Positions 15,157 through 25,316 are shown, numbered from the stretch's first letter. The stretch is DNA of 64,000 nt from UBA6059 sp964351595 (GCA_964351595.1 CAYGOT010000004.1:62001-126000), one strand, 5' to 3'. A program made the numbers and translations. The notes: generated from the sequence alone by a model not told the origin.

Positions 15157-16419
15157 ATGAAGACACATCAACTACTCCTACTCCTCAGTCTCTTCGCGTT
15201 TGTCAGTTGTACGGAAGACTTTGGAAAGACCACTGTCACCTACGAGAAAGCTACGGCCATCTATGGTGATCTGGAAGAATTGCGGAATCAACCGCTATTC
15301 ACTTCTTCGCGTGAAATCAGCAATCCCGGAAAAATATTTATTGGTGACCGCTACCTCCTTATCGGTGAGGAAGAGGAAGGTATCCATGTCTTTGACAATG
15401 CCAATCCGGAGAATCCTACTAACCTGGGCTTTATTCAAATTTTTGGTAATCGGGAATTCTTCCTCGATGGCAATGCTCTTTACGCCGAGAGTGTCTATGA
15501 TATGGTGAAGATTGATCTCACCAATATCAGCCAGCCTCAACTCGTCAACCGTGTGACTGACGTATTTGCCCAGCCGCAGTACAACGATCAAGGCGAGGGT
15601 CTCATCGGTTTCAACTACGAGCAGGTGACAGAAGAGTATAGCATCAATGATCCCGACCTTCAGTGGCTAGGCGAAGGCAATGAGGTTTTCTTTTTCGACT
15701 TTGCCAATCAACTTATTCCTCCGTCAGCAGTACCCACTTCATTCGCTGGCAATAGCAACAATGGTATTGGTACAGTCAATCGAATTGCTTCTCATGAAGG
15801 ATTCGTTTATGTCATCAGCAGAAGTGAGCTTTCCATCTTCGATGGCGCAGGAGCATTCGATCTCCTGGCCAAGCGAAATATCAGTTGGGATATGGAAACA
15901 GTTTATCCACTTGACAACAAGCTCTTTATCGGTACCCGAAATTCAATGGAGGTATTTGATATTTCTAACCCCACCAGCCCGGAGCGGGAAGGTGCCTACT
16001 TCCATGAAACCTCTTGCGATCCTGTGCTTCCGATCAGTGCTTCTACGGCTTATGTGACACTTCGTACAGGTGACTTTAGCGAGTGCCCGGGTGATACCAA
16101 TGAATTGCTGGTATTGGATGTGACCAGCGGTTGGGATACCCAGGAGATACAGTCCTTTGAGATGGTCAGTCCCTATGGCATGAGCCTCATCGGGAACAGA
16201 TTATATGTTGGCGAAGGTGTGAATGGTCTCGCCATATTTGATGCCACCAACAATCGCAACTTGAGCTTAATTGAGCGGGATGGCTCTGTAGAAGCCTACG
16301 ACATCATCCCGCACCCGAGCCGTCCTGATATCATCCTGATTGCAGGGCCTGCGGGCTTTAGCCAGTACCGCATTGGTGAGGCTGAGGAGTTCTTCCTTAT
16401 CAGCAATGTAGCCTTCTGA
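15157..16419 (+). CDS. LVIVD-repeat beta-propeller lipoprotein
   Basis: A 420-residue lipoprotein (lipobox LFAFVSC, C18). The body is a series of ~45-residue repeats such as GDRYLLIGEEEEGIHVFDNANPENP (split at residues ~68-92), FDISNPTSPE and LFIGTRNSMEVFDISN, i.e. LVIVD/WD40-like propeller blades ending in a D-x-S/A-N-P turn. These proteins face the periplasm or cell surface; function generally unknown. The next gene, an OM barrel, begins 2 nt after the stop, and this pairing suggests a lipoprotein-barrel complex. Confidence 0.8.
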   Translation: MKTHQLLLLLSLFAFVSCTEDFGKTTVTYEKATAIYGDLEELRNQPLFTSSREISNPGKIFIGDRYLLIGEEEEGIHVFDNANPENPTNLGFIQIFGNREFFLDGNALYAESVYDMVKIDLTNISQPQLVNRVTDVFAQPQYNDQGEGLIGFNYEQVTEEYSINDPDLQWLGEGNEVFFFDFANQLIPPSAVPTSFAGNSNNGIGTVNRIASHEGFVYVISRSELSIFDGAGAFDLLAKRNISWDMETVYPLDNKLFIGTRNSMEVFDISNPTSPEREGAYFHETSCDPVLPISASTAYVTLRTGDFSECPGDTNELLVLDVTSGWDTQEIQSFEMVSPYGMSLIGNRLYVGEGVNGLAIFDATNNRNLSLIERDGSVEAYDIIPHPSRPDIILIAGPAGFSQYRIGEAEEFFLISNVAF

Positions 16420-16421
16420 AA

Positions 16422-17189
16422 TTGAGGTTACTTACCCTTTTTACGGTAGTAGGTTTGCTATCCGTCCTGGGTCATTTGGCATATGCCCAGAACACTAATG
16501 AGCCGGGTCAGCAGGTAGTCATCGACTATGCCGATGGATCGCTCTTTCAGGGTACGATTGTCTCCGCAAATCAATATAAGCTACAAATAAAGCTGTCCAC
16601 CGGAGATACCATCAATCTGAACATCGGCATGATCGATAAGATGGTCAACTCGAGCAATCATCTGATCAAGCGGCGTGGGAAGTTTCATTACCGGTCGGGT
16701 TTCTTTGGGTACACTTCGATAGCCGGGGGTTCCAGCAGCACGAATGGTTCTTTTCAGTTTGATCTCATGGCCGGCTATCGTCTGCAGGAGCGGCTTTCAC
16801 TGGGACTGGGCTTTGCCGCCGATATCCATGATCTTACTATCGGCAACAGCTGGACTACTCTCAACTTCAACCCGGTCTATGGCTATGGCCGCTATTACCT
16901 CAATGATAAAAACTGGCGCCTCTATGCTGACTCCAAGCTTGGCTATGCATTTGCCAACAACACTGAGTTCAGCGAAGGTCACAAAGGAGGGCTTTACTTC
17001 CAGCCCGGGCTGGGTTTCCACATCGCCACAAAGGGTAAATTCAAACCACACCTATCTCTCTCCTACCTACTGCTCAATGCCCAGGGCACCAGCATCGATT
17101 TTTCTCCATGGTTTGGCGGTCAGGTCACCCACGACTTCAACGTCTGGTACAGTCGCATTATGTTTAGGGTGGCTGTGGAGTTTAAGTAG
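16422..17189 (+). CDS. outer-membrane barrel protein paired with LVIVD lipoprotein
   Basis: A 255-residue exported protein. The start is TTG at 16422, placed directly before the signal peptide LLTLFTVVGLLSVLGHLAYAQ (residues 3-23); no ATG fits. An N-terminal soluble region (~25-90; VVIDYADGSLFQGTIVSAN, an Sm-like or plug-like beta segment) precedes amphipathic strands (GSFQFDLMAGYRLQERLSLG, NPVYGYGRYYLND) and a last strand ending RVAVEFK. Probably an 8-stranded OM barrel. Coupled to the lipoprotein gene by a 2-nt gap. Confidence 0.7.
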   Translation: MRLLTLFTVVGLLSVLGHLAYAQNTNEPGQQVVIDYADGSLFQGTIVSANQYKLQIKLSTGDTINLNIGMIDKMVNSSNHLIKRRGKFHYRSGFFGYTSIAGGSSSTNGSFQFDLMAGYRLQERLSLGLGFAADIHDLTIGNSWTTLNFNPVYGYGRYYLNDKNWRLYADSKLGYAFANNTEFSEGHKGGLYFQPGLGFHIATKGKFKPHLSLSYLLLNAQGTSIDFSPWFGGQVTHDFNVWYSRIMFRVAVEFK

Positions 17190-17279
17190 AAGAGGATTTA
17201 ACTTCTTTTGATTGGGCTTTATTGAATTATACCAATTAGCTTTTATCTTAGTTAGTCATAGCAAATAGACGTTATAGCC

Positions 17280-17804
17280 ATGACTAACAAACTAACCTGC
17301 CTAAGTCTAGTACTAATTCTTGTTCTTCTGAACACACATTTATCCGCTCAAACATTCCAGAAAGGTGACACATACGACCTTGAGTTTATTCCGCTGTTGG
17401 ATGGTGAGAAACATTATCTGACAGACGTAGAAGATAAAATTCGTGTATTCAACTTTTGGTTTATCGGTTGTCTGGGTTGTGTTCTAGAGCTTGACTATCT
17501 CAACCAGCTTAGAGATGAATACATGAGTGATGAGGTGGCTTTTTTATCAATTACTGGTAACCGTGGAGAGGATTTGGACAACTTTTTAATTGACCATCCT
17601 ATTCAGTGGGAAATCATAGGTAATGTAGCCATGGTAGAACGTTTCACAGACTATCCAACTTTCAATCCCCGTTGTTACCCAACAACTATGATTGTGGATA
17701 GAAATGATAGTGTAGTCTATGCTAAATGCTATCCCTTGACGAACGAGAAAGACAGTCAAGAATTTAGAGAAGCCATAGAAGCTGCCTTAGCCCTTAGGCA
17801 GTAA
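17280..17804 (+). CDS. exported thioredoxin-like (TlpA/redoxin) protein
   Basis: A 174-residue protein with signal peptide (cleavage near LSAQ, residue 24) and a thioredoxin fold. The active site CLGC is at residues 64-67 in FNFWFIGCLGCVLEL; the cis-Pro strand is CYPTTMIVDRND. Likely a periplasmic disulfide reductase of the TlpA/ResA type, which this phylum has in many copies. The DUF711 gene begins 16 nt after the stop. Confidence 0.8.
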   Translation: MTNKLTCLSLVLILVLLNTHLSAQTFQKGDTYDLEFIPLLDGEKHYLTDVEDKIRVFNFWFIGCLGCVLELDYLNQLRDEYMSDEVAFLSITGNRGEDLDNFLIDHPIQWEIIGNVAMVERFTDYPTFNPRCYPTTMIVDRNDSVVYAKCYPLTNEKDSQEFREAIEAALALRQ

Positions 17805-17820
17805 TGTGTATCTTCAATGC

Positions 17821-19053
17821 ATGATACCAACCCTAAAAACCCTTCTTGCTGCCCTGGCCATTACGCTTGTCTCTTGTTCGGTCAGAGCTCAGGAAGTTAC
17901 CTACCCTTTTAATATAAGAACCATTACGGCTGGCGTGACGGTCTCAGGCTTGTCAGATACGACCAGTATACTTGAGGCCATTACCTTTTTGAAGCAAGCC
18001 AAAGCGGAGTATGAAGCTGCCGGATATGTGGTGCAAACTACACGCATCTCCACGCAGCACCTCTATCAATACCTCGATGGCAAAACGCTTTAGGAAGCGC
18101 TTCCTTTTCTACAAGTTTTCGACAAGATTGCTCAGAAGGAAGGCATGCCTTTTTCAGTGGGATATGCCTTGCCGCCAGATACTTACCAAGAAGGTATTGG
18201 CAATTGGGCCTATCAACTGATTACCTCTACAGAGCAGATCAATTTTAGCCTCCCGGTATCTAGCAAAGCTCAAGGTATTCTTGACAATGGCATCAAAGCC
18301 GCCGCTGAGGTAACATTAGCAGTTGCCAAACGCAAAGAAGGCAACTTTCGGTTCACTGCCTCGGCCAACTGCCCAGCAAACATTCCGTTCTTTCCTGCTG
18401 CTTATCATATCGGTGAAAACAGTTTTGGGATAGGCATTGAATATCCAGCTCTGATGACTGAAATATTCAAAGAGGGCGACTGGAACACAGCCAAGAAAAA
18501 CCTCAAAGAAGGACTCGAAACACATTTTCAGCCTATTGAGGCTATGGCGATGGAGCTGTCCAAAACATCAGGTTGGAAGTATGATGGCATAGACGCCTCA
18601 CCAGCACCAGGGCTCACTTCGAGTATTGGTGAAGCGATTGAAACTTTGACAAAGCAGCCTTTTGGCGGACCGTTGACTTTAAGTGCTTGCGCGATAATCA
18701 CCGACGTGATCAAAAGTCTCGATCTCAAGCTTTGCGGTTACTCAGGGTTGATGCTTCCGGTAATTGAGGACAAGGTGCTGGCCCTTAGTGCCGGAGAGAA
18801 TCGGTTTACAGTACAGGAGTTGCTCTTGTTTTCCTCCGTTTCGGGTACGGGACTGGATGTGATTCCCCTACCAGGAAATACCTCTCAGGAAACAGTCGCG
18901 AGAATCTATCGAGATGTTGCTTCACTGTCTCTCAAGTATACCGACAAGGCACTTTCTGCGAGGCTATTCCTAATTCCGGATAAAGAGGCTGGCGGTGTGG
19001 TAGAGTTTGATAATCCCCACCTGACAACTGCCAAGGTGATGAAAGTGGATTAG
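17821..19053 (+). pseudogene. DUF711 (UPF0210) gene interrupted by an in-frame TAG
   Basis: A signal-like N-terminus (MIPTLKTLLAALAITLVSC) and the DUF711 opening FNIRTITAGVTVSG are followed at 18091-18093 by TAG, after which the same frame continues as EALPFLQVFDKIAQKEG, PFSVGYALPP and on to 19053 with no further stop. The downstream part shows family motifs (SSIGEAIETL, CAIITDVIKSL, GTGLDVIPLPGNT). A CAG-to-TAG change would restore a protein of about 410 residues. Either a recent nonsense mutation, a sequencing error, or readthrough. An internal start at 18145 would make only a C-terminal fragment. Confidence 0.75.
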
Positions 19054-19119
19054 GTTAACGAACCTATAAGCACCAGGTAGTCATTTTTCATGAGCTTAAC
19101 ACGGCAGAGAAAGACCTCC

Positions 19120-19136
19120 GAAGTTTTTAAAACTTC
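19120..19136. terminator. short palindrome GAAGTTTT-T-AAAACTTC
   Basis: Perfect 8-bp palindrome about 65 nt after the DUF711 gene, in the CTCCGAAGTTTTTAAAACTTC form that commonly ends transcripts in Bacteroidota. The remaining ~210 nt up to the next gene show no gene or clear promoter. Confidence 0.5.
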
Positions 19137-19348
19137 AGAAAGTAATTCGACCCATAACAACAGATCATGTAAGAGGTATCTTGTTTGGCAGTCTTCAATC
19201 CAGAGTCGCTAAAAATATTGCTCACTATAAGAGCATTATGTTGGAGGTTCATACCTAATTCAGAGCCAGTTTAATTTTTTAGAAAATGGGCTAAAAGAAG
19301 TATGTTTAGTTCATCAAATTGAAATGGCGTTAGCAATACAGAAAATTG

Positions 19349-22150
19349 ATGAATAAGCTCTTTAGAATTCTCATTGTTTCATGTGTTTTTGGAGTGCTGT
19401 TTATCAATCATACTTATGGACAAAACAATGCTTGTTCAGACATCAATCTTAACGATGGGTTGATTGCACATTTTCCTTTGAATAATAATGCCGTCGAAGT
19501 GCTCGGAAGTGGTTTTGACGGTAACGTGATTGGAGCTATTCCTGCTGAGGATAGAGATAATAATCCTAATTCGGCCTACTTATTTGACGGAAATGATGAT
19601 GAGATAAATGTTGGAGATCATTTCGATTTAGGCGAATCGGATTTCACAATATCGTGTTGGGTAAATGTTTTTCAATTTAAGGGTTTGATCCCGGGTACCC
19701 AAAGCACCGGAGGGTGGATTGTTAACAAAGGAGGTACTATTTTCGGTACACCAAGACGATCTGGTTACGCCCTAGATGCAAGACAAGTTAATGGTGAATA
19801 CTTTTTTCTTTTCCTTGTGGGAGATCAAAATGACAATACTTATAACGTAAATGAAAGTGGATTCAGTGAGAACACATGGTACAATGTCATGGGAGTCAAA
19901 AGTAATGACAGCATCTCACTCTATGTGGATAATACTCTGATGGCCACCACATTAATACCGGCTGGCATCAATGTAAACACGAACATTCCTCTGGTATTCG
20001 GATCGATAGACAAGTTAGGAAACGACCCTGCCGGCACGACATATTTCGATGGTATTATTGACGATGTAAGAATTTACAATAGAGTGCTGAGCAATAGCGA
20101 AAGGAAATGTTTAGCAGGCAACTGTACACCTCCCAGTATTAACTTAGGAGAGGATATAGTAAGTTGTCAGCAGTCACTTTTTTTAGATGCCTCAGGCTCT
20201 GATTTGACCTACATTTGGAGTAACGGATCGACAGATCAGGCCATTGAAGTTAATGCTACCGGATCCTACTGGGTCACAGTCACCAATGATTGTGGATCAT
20301 CGACAGACAGCATCAACATTGCGTTTGATACACCTCCTCAAATAGACCTTGGAGAAGATTTGGTAATCTGTGACAATGGCTCAACTCTTTTGGATGCTAC
20401 TGTATCAGATGGGACTTATTTATGGAGCAATGGATCAACTGCCCCAACAATTGATGTGAGCTCAACCGGTACATATTGGGTTTCAGTAACCAACGAATGC
20501 GGGTCGTCAACAGACAGNNNNNNNNNNNNNNNNNNNNNNNNNNNNNNNNNNNNNNNNNNNNNNNNNNNNNNNNNNNNNNNNNNNNNNNNNNNNNNNNNNN
20601 NNNNNNNNNNNNNNNNNTGCGGGTCGTCAACAGACAGCATCAATGTAGCTTTTGACACAGACCCTCAAATAGATCTTGGCGAGGATATTGCTGATTGTAG
20701 CGATAACTCTATTCACTTAGATGCTACCATATTGGACGGTACTTACTTATGGAGTAATGGGTCGACCAACCCATCAATTGATATTAATGAAAGTGGAATC
20801 TATTGGGTTACAGTGACTAACGGCTGTGGATCCTCTACCGATACCATTAGCGTAAATCTCAACACAGCCCCTGAAGTCAACATAGGAGAGGATCTGACTG
20901 TCTGTACATCCGAGCCTGTAAGACTAGATGCTACTGGATCAAACCTGAGCTACGAGTGGAGCAATGGATCTACTAATTCAACAATCGAAGTTCATGAAAA
21001 CGGTCTTTTCTGGGTTACAGTAGAAAATGAATGTGGTACATCGACAGATAGCATCAATGTAGTTATAAATGCAGTCCCCGATATTGATTTAGGTGAGAAC
21101 CGGATTGTCTGTGATACTAGTTCTATTCTTCTTGACGCAGGGGGAACTGGTCTTACTTATCTATGGAATGATGGGTCAATCAGTTCCGGAATAGAAGTGA
21201 GTGAAAGTGGTACCTTTTGGGTGACAGCTACAAATGACTGTGGGGTATCAAGTGACAGCATTGACTTAGACTTGAGCGTTACACCAATTGCCAATTTGGG
21301 TGTCGATCAAACTGCTTGTGAAGCTAGCTCTATTCTTCTTGAAGCAAGTGGAGCTGACCTCACCTACCTATGGAATGATGGATCTAAAGATTCCGGAATC
21401 GAGGTAGATGAAAGCGGCACTTACTGGGTAACCGTTCAAAATAACTGCGGGTTATCGACTGACAGTATCAATATTAACTTTAGTGTCCCTCCAACCGTCA
21501 ATCTTGGCAATGATCAAACAGTTTGCGATACTGGTTCACTTGTCCTTGACGCGAATGGAGCTAACCTTACTTATCTATGGAATGATGGATCAACGGATTC
21601 AACTATTGAAGTAAATGAAACTGGCACCTATTGGGTGGAGGTCGCAAATATCTGCGGCACATCAACTGACAGTATCAACGTTGAGTTCAGCAACGCACCA
21701 ATAATAGATCTCGGAGATGATCGAACACTATGCGATAGTACTTCGCTGAGTCTGGACGTGACCATAAATAATGGAATATACACTTGGCAAGATGGGTCAA
21801 ATCAGCCCGCTCTTGAGGTTGATCAATCTGGCACCTATTGGGTCGAAGTTGAGAACTCTTGTGGAGTAGCTGTTGATACAATCAAATTAGTTTTTCCAGA
21901 ACTTACAAACCTGGTTATTCCAAATGTTTTCACACCGAACCAAGATGGTATTAACGACTTTTTCGTTATTGACTCTAGACTCATCGGCTCATCACTAAAT
22001 GTTTTTCATAGATCAGGAATAAGAATCTATGAATCAATAGATTATCAGAATGACTGGGATGGGAATGGTCTCCCTTCTGGGTCATACTTTTGGACAATCA
22101 CGACCGAATGTGGTGACAATTATAACGGGTCCGTTACCATATTATATTAA
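19349..22150 (+). CDS. LamG plus tandem-repeat surface protein with T9SS type B sorting domain
   Basis: A protein of at least 933 residues (100 Ns inside). Signal peptide ends about residue 25 (NHTYGQ). Residues ~35-250 form a LamG/concanavalin-like lectin domain (HFPLNNNAVEV, YFDGIIDDVRIYNRVLS). Then at least eight ~68-residue Ig-like repeats follow, each with LGED-x4-C, LDA, YLWNDGS, GTYWV and NxCG-x-STDSI. The C-terminal ~80 residues (VIPNVFTPNQDGINDFF ... DWDGNGLPSGSYFWT) are the gliding-motility-associated domain that directs type IX secretion and surface attachment. Probably a large adhesin or polysaccharide-binding stalk. I use ATG 19349 rather than the TTG one codon before it. Repeat number is uncertain because of the gap. 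Confidence 0.85.
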   Translation: MNKLFRILIVSCVFGVLFINHTYGQNNACSDINLNDGLIAHFPLNNNAVEVLGSGFDGNVIGAIPAEDRDNNPNSAYLFDGNDDEINVGDHFDLGESDFTISCWVNVFQFKGLIPGTQSTGGWIVNKGGTIFGTPRRSGYALDARQVNGEYFFLFLVGDQNDNTYNVNESGFSENTWYNVMGVKSNDSISLYVDNTLMATTLIPAGINVNTNIPLVFGSIDKLGNDPAGTTYFDGIIDDVRIYNRVLSNSERKCLAGNCTPPSINLGEDIVSCQQSLFLDASGSDLTYIWSNGSTDQAIEVNATGSYWVTVTNDCGSSTDSINIAFDTPPQIDLGEDLVICDNGSTLLDATVSDGTYLWSNGSTAPTIDVSSTGTYWVSVTNECGSSTDXXXXXXXXXXXXXXXXXXXXXXXXXXXXXXXXXXCGSSTDSINVAFDTDPQIDLGEDIADCSDNSIHLDATILDGTYLWSNGSTNPSIDINESGIYWVTVTNGCGSSTDTISVNLNTAPEVNIGEDLTVCTSEPVRLDATGSNLSYEWSNGSTNSTIEVHENGLFWVTVENECGTSTDSINVVINAVPDIDLGENRIVCDTSSILLDAGGTGLTYLWNDGSISSGIEVSESGTFWVTATNDCGVSSDSIDLDLSVTPIANLGVDQTACEASSILLEASGADLTYLWNDGSKDSGIEVDESGTYWVTVQNNCGLSTDSININFSVPPTVNLGNDQTVCDTGSLVLDANGANLTYLWNDGSTDSTIEVNETGTYWVEVANICGTSTDSINVEFSNAPIIDLGDDRTLCDSTSLSLDVTINNGIYTWQDGSNQPALEVDQSGTYWVEVENSCGVAVDTIKLVFPELTNLVIPNVFTPNQDGINDFFVIDSRLIGSSLNVFHRSGIRIYESIDYQNDWDGNGLPSGSYFWTITTECGDNYNGSVTILY
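20138..21891 (+). repeat. tandem coding repeats, period about 204 bp (68 codons)
   Basis: Eight visible units; LGED/LGEN starts recur about every 68 codons (for example 20144 and 20348). Late units share YLWNDGS, early ones YLWSNGS, suggesting two groups of duplication. Each unit has one Cys pair-like arrangement (C after LGxD, C in NxCG), which may form one disulfide per domain. Confidence 0.8.
20518..20617. other. assembly gap (100 N) inside the repeats
   Basis: Exactly 100 Ns. The 20 nt immediately before (20498-20517) and after (20618-20637) are identical: TGCGGGTCGTCAACAGACAG. The gap therefore lies at a repeat collapse; the real length is probably 184 nt plus a multiple of the ~204-bp period. 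The frame stays open across it only because the placeholder length keeps phase. Confidence 0.95.
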
Positions 22151-22296
22151 CCGCCTTTAAGGAGTATTCACTAACGTAGAAGTAGCTTCCCACACAACTC
22201 ATTCGCGGGAGCGAAAAATATTTAATCTTAAAAACAGAAACATATACCAACCTCTTCCCGTATCCTATATCATCTCAAAAATAGAAATATATAATC

Positions 22297-22620
22297 ATGA
22301 AGGGATACTTGGGAGAATTTGAAGAGCTGGTACTGCTCACCATCGCCAACTTAGCAGAAGGTGCCTACGGCTCGGCCCTGCTGCGCGACATCAACGAGCG
22401 CGCCAATCGCAACCTCAGCCTTGGCGCGATGCACTCCACGCTGACACGACTTGAGGAGAAAGGCTTCATCACCTCCTACCTCGGGGAGCCGACTAACGAA
22501 CGTGGTGGCCGCAGAAAGCGCTACTTTGAACTGACGAGCAGTGCGATCTCGGCACTGAATGATATGAAGTCCCTGCGCGATGAGCTCTGGGCCAACACCA
22601 AAATCAACCTGTCCAGATGA
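22297..22620 (+). CDS. PadR-family transcriptional regulator
   Basis: A 107-residue PadR winged-helix protein (MKGYLGEFEELVLLTIANLA; recognition helix GAMHSTLTRLEEKGFITSY; wing NERGGRRKRYFELT). Its TGA overlaps the ATG of the permease that follows (ATGA), so the two are one unit and the regulator presumably controls the transporter. It is a paralogue of the PadR gene at 10365, but I see no TTGTACAA-type repeat upstream of this copy. Confidence 0.87.
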   Translation: MKGYLGEFEELVLLTIANLAEGAYGSALLRDINERANRNLSLGAMHSTLTRLEEKGFITSYLGEPTNERGGRRKRYFELTSSAISALNDMKSLRDELWANTKINLSR

Positions 22621-25244
22621 AGTCTCGATCACAGCAATATCCACCCAAGTTTGCGACAGAGCTGCTGCGCTGGTGGGCCAGAGGTGCCGATATAGAAGAC
22701 CTCCTCGGAGATATGGAGGAGGAGTTCGACCACCGACTAACGCAACGAGGGAAGCTAGCAGCTCAGCTCAGCTATATCCGTCATGCGCTATCGCTGATCC
22801 TCTCCTACTCGCTCAAGCGGCGTAAGCAGTCAGCCGCCTATTCACACTACTACACCAGTAATAATCTTTCGATGATCCTGAGCTATTTCAAAATAGCCGT
22901 CCGCAATTTCTCGAAGCACAAGCTCTTCACAATGGTCAACATTTTCGGCCTTGCCTTGGGCATGTCGATCTGCCTACTCGCGCTATCCATTACGGTAGCG
23001 ATCTATCGGTCAGACGAGTATCATGAGCACAAAGACCGCATCCATCAGGTCAACACGTACATTTGGAATGAAGAGGAAAGCAAGACTTTCGGCTCGACAT
23101 TTCCGGCGGTAGCCGATCATATGAAAGCGAAGTACCCCTTCATAGAGGAAACACTCGAGATCAGATCGGGCTTTTCTCCGGAGTTCAACCATCACGGCAA
23201 TGCGATCAGCTTTGATGGGTATTTTGCCGGGGCATCCTTCTTTGAGGTGTTCAGTTTTCCGCTGCTAAGCGGTGATCCACACACCGCGCTCGACAAGCCA
23301 TTCAGCATTGTGCTGACACAGTCTGTGGCGGAGACCTTGTATAAAGAAGAAGACCCTATCGGGAAAACCCTGGAGACGAAGCAGGGGACTTATCAGGTCA
23401 CGGGTGTCATGGCCGACCTGAAGCAAACGCATTTTTACTTTGACCTATTGACCTCTCACGCTACGTATGAGCAGTTGGTGCCGGATGCCAATCTGGCCAA
23501 TGACTGGAGTGGCTACCGCAATAACTACCTCTACCTCCTCCTACAGCCTGGCGTAGACGAGAGGAGTCTGACAGCCGCACTAGCACAGGTATCAACTGTC
23601 GCCAGCGAGTTTAACCCCCACCATACTATAGAGCTGGAGTCCTACAATCTCACAGATGTAGTACCACGCTGGAACATCAGCAATGCCATCGGAATCGGCT
23701 GGGACCAGCCTTCGATACTCTTCTTTCTGTCGATTGGACTCTTGATCCTGCTGCCGGCCGTCTTCAACTATACCAATCTCTCCATCGCAAGGGCACTCAA
23801 GCGCGCTAAGGAGATCGGCATCCGCAAAGTAGTGGGTGCTGACAAAGGACAGATCAAAGCACAGTTTATCGTCGAGACAGTCCTCCTCGCTTTCCTGGCA
23901 TTGCTGGGTTCGATTCTGATCTTTATCCCGCTAAGGGAGGAGTTTCTCGATATGGTGAGGGCAGCTGAAGTACTTGACACCTCCATGGGGCCTGCACAGA
24001 TCACTGTTTTCATCCTGTTCACCCTACTCGTTGGCTTGTTTGCAGGTATTTTCCCGGCACGCTATTTCTCGCGACTCAACCCAATTCACACCATGAAGGG
24101 TAAGCTTAGCACAGGCGTAGCTAGTGTCTCAGGCATCAAAAAAGGCCTATTCGTTTTCCAGTTTTTCGTTTCTCTTGTCTTCATCATAGGTGTTGGCACT
24201 ATCGCCAAACAATACAGCTACGTCCTCAGCCAAAATCATGGCTTTGAGTCGGACAATGTGTTGACCATTCCTTTCAATGATATAGACAAGCAAGTCGTCA
24301 TTAATGAGCTCGGAGCGCACCCCGATGTAAAGTCGATCACCACCGCGTCCAGCCTACCGGGAATCCTCCTCCCCAGCACCGTCGACGTGACCCCTAATGA
24401 AGTTGATACCATCCCGGTCAGTCAGGTGTTCATTGGGGAAAACTTCATCGACCATATGGGTATGAAGCTGGTTTGGGGCGAGAGCAAACAGCTCTCTCAG
24501 TCCACGCAAAATGAAGAACTGGTTCTGGTCAACGAGCAGTTCCTGAAGTCAGCCTCGGTCTTCAACATCAAGTCTGACTCTCTGACATTCACTTTGGCCG
24601 ATGGCACGCCTTGCCGTATCGTTGGTATCCTTGAGGACTTCAACTTTGAGCCGCTGCATCGGCTCATTCGTCCGCTTGTATTTCGCCATTCACTTGAGCA
24701 GAGCCAGTACGCGCTACTCACCATCAACTCTACCGACATCAAAGCCACCATCGATGACCTGGATGGCATTTGGTCGGGAATAGATCAGGAGGTTCGGTTT
24801 GAAGCGACCTTTCTAGATGACGAGATCGAGAAGGCCTACTCGTTTCTTAGGGCACAAATCAAGATCTTCAGCTACCTCAGTGCACTGGCCATCACCATCT
24901 CCTGCCTCGGTCTACTGGGCATGGTCGCCTACACCACCGAAAACCGCACCAAAGAGATCGCCATTCGCAAGATCATGGGCGCCACCAACAAGAGCCTCTA
25001 CTACCTGCTGACCAAAGACTTCCTCAAGCTGATTATGATCTCGGCACTCATTGCCATTCCATTCTCCTACTTGTTTTACGACAAGCTCTTCCTGTATTTC
25101 CTCATTCGCTATGGGAGTGGGCTAGGGGCCGCCGAGGTGGTCGTCAGTATCATCTTCCTATTGCTCGTAGGCTTTGCCTCCATCTACTGGCAGACGACCA
25201 AGGTGGCGCATACCAATCCTGCTGATAACTTGAGATATGAGTAA
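22617..25244 (+). CDS. PadR-linked MacB/FtsX-type ABC transporter permease
   Basis: An 875-residue permease with an N-terminal cytoplasmic extension of ~95 residues (PPKFATELLRWWARGADIED, LLGDMEEEFDHRL) typical of PadR-coupled copies, then two MacB_PCD-FtsX units. Coupling motifs are KRAKEIGIRKVVGADKGQI (first) and RTKEIAIRKIMGATNKSL (second); TM1 is near MVNIFGLALGMSICLLAL. C-terminus THTNPADNLRYE-like (AHTNPADNLRYE). Expected to export or respond to envelope-active compounds sensed by the PadR protein. No ATPase gene nearby. The intact copy explains the scar at 10278-10368. Confidence 0.88.
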   Translation: MKSRSQQYPPKFATELLRWWARGADIEDLLGDMEEEFDHRLTQRGKLAAQLSYIRHALSLILSYSLKRRKQSAAYSHYYTSNNLSMILSYFKIAVRNFSKHKLFTMVNIFGLALGMSICLLALSITVAIYRSDEYHEHKDRIHQVNTYIWNEEESKTFGSTFPAVADHMKAKYPFIEETLEIRSGFSPEFNHHGNAISFDGYFAGASFFEVFSFPLLSGDPHTALDKPFSIVLTQSVAETLYKEEDPIGKTLETKQGTYQVTGVMADLKQTHFYFDLLTSHATYEQLVPDANLANDWSGYRNNYLYLLLQPGVDERSLTAALAQVSTVASEFNPHHTIELESYNLTDVVPRWNISNAIGIGWDQPSILFFLSIGLLILLPAVFNYTNLSIARALKRAKEIGIRKVVGADKGQIKAQFIVETVLLAFLALLGSILIFIPLREEFLDMVRAAEVLDTSMGPAQITVFILFTLLVGLFAGIFPARYFSRLNPIHTMKGKLSTGVASVSGIKKGLFVFQFFVSLVFIIGVGTIAKQYSYVLSQNHGFESDNVLTIPFNDIDKQVVINELGAHPDVKSITTASSLPGILLPSTVDVTPNEVDTIPVSQVFIGENFIDHMGMKLVWGESKQLSQSTQNEELVLVNEQFLKSASVFNIKSDSLTFTLADGTPCRIVGILEDFNFEPLHRLIRPLVFRHSLEQSQYALLTINSTDIKATIDDLDGIWSGIDQEVRFEATFLDDEIEKAYSFLRAQIKIFSYLSALAITISCLGLLGMVAYTTENRTKEIAIRKIMGATNKSLYYLLTKDFLKLIMISALIAIPFSYLFYDKLFLYFLIRYGSGLGAAEVVVSIIFLLLVGFASIYWQTTKVAHTNPADNLRYE

Positions 25245-25316
25245 GGCTTGTTTCTGATGGATTTCCTACCGGAAAAAAGCGGGTGCCTTTCTGAGCTGAG
25301 GGTGTTATTCTGAGCC

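Noticed and set aside
18145..19053. Independent gene starting at the internal Met after the amber codon
   Set aside because: The upstream segment in the same frame carries the DUF711 N-terminus and a signal peptide, so this is the second half of one interrupted gene.
20397..20658. Reverse-strand frames across the N run
   Set aside because: They exist only because Ns are translated as unknown residues; antisense to the repeat adhesin.
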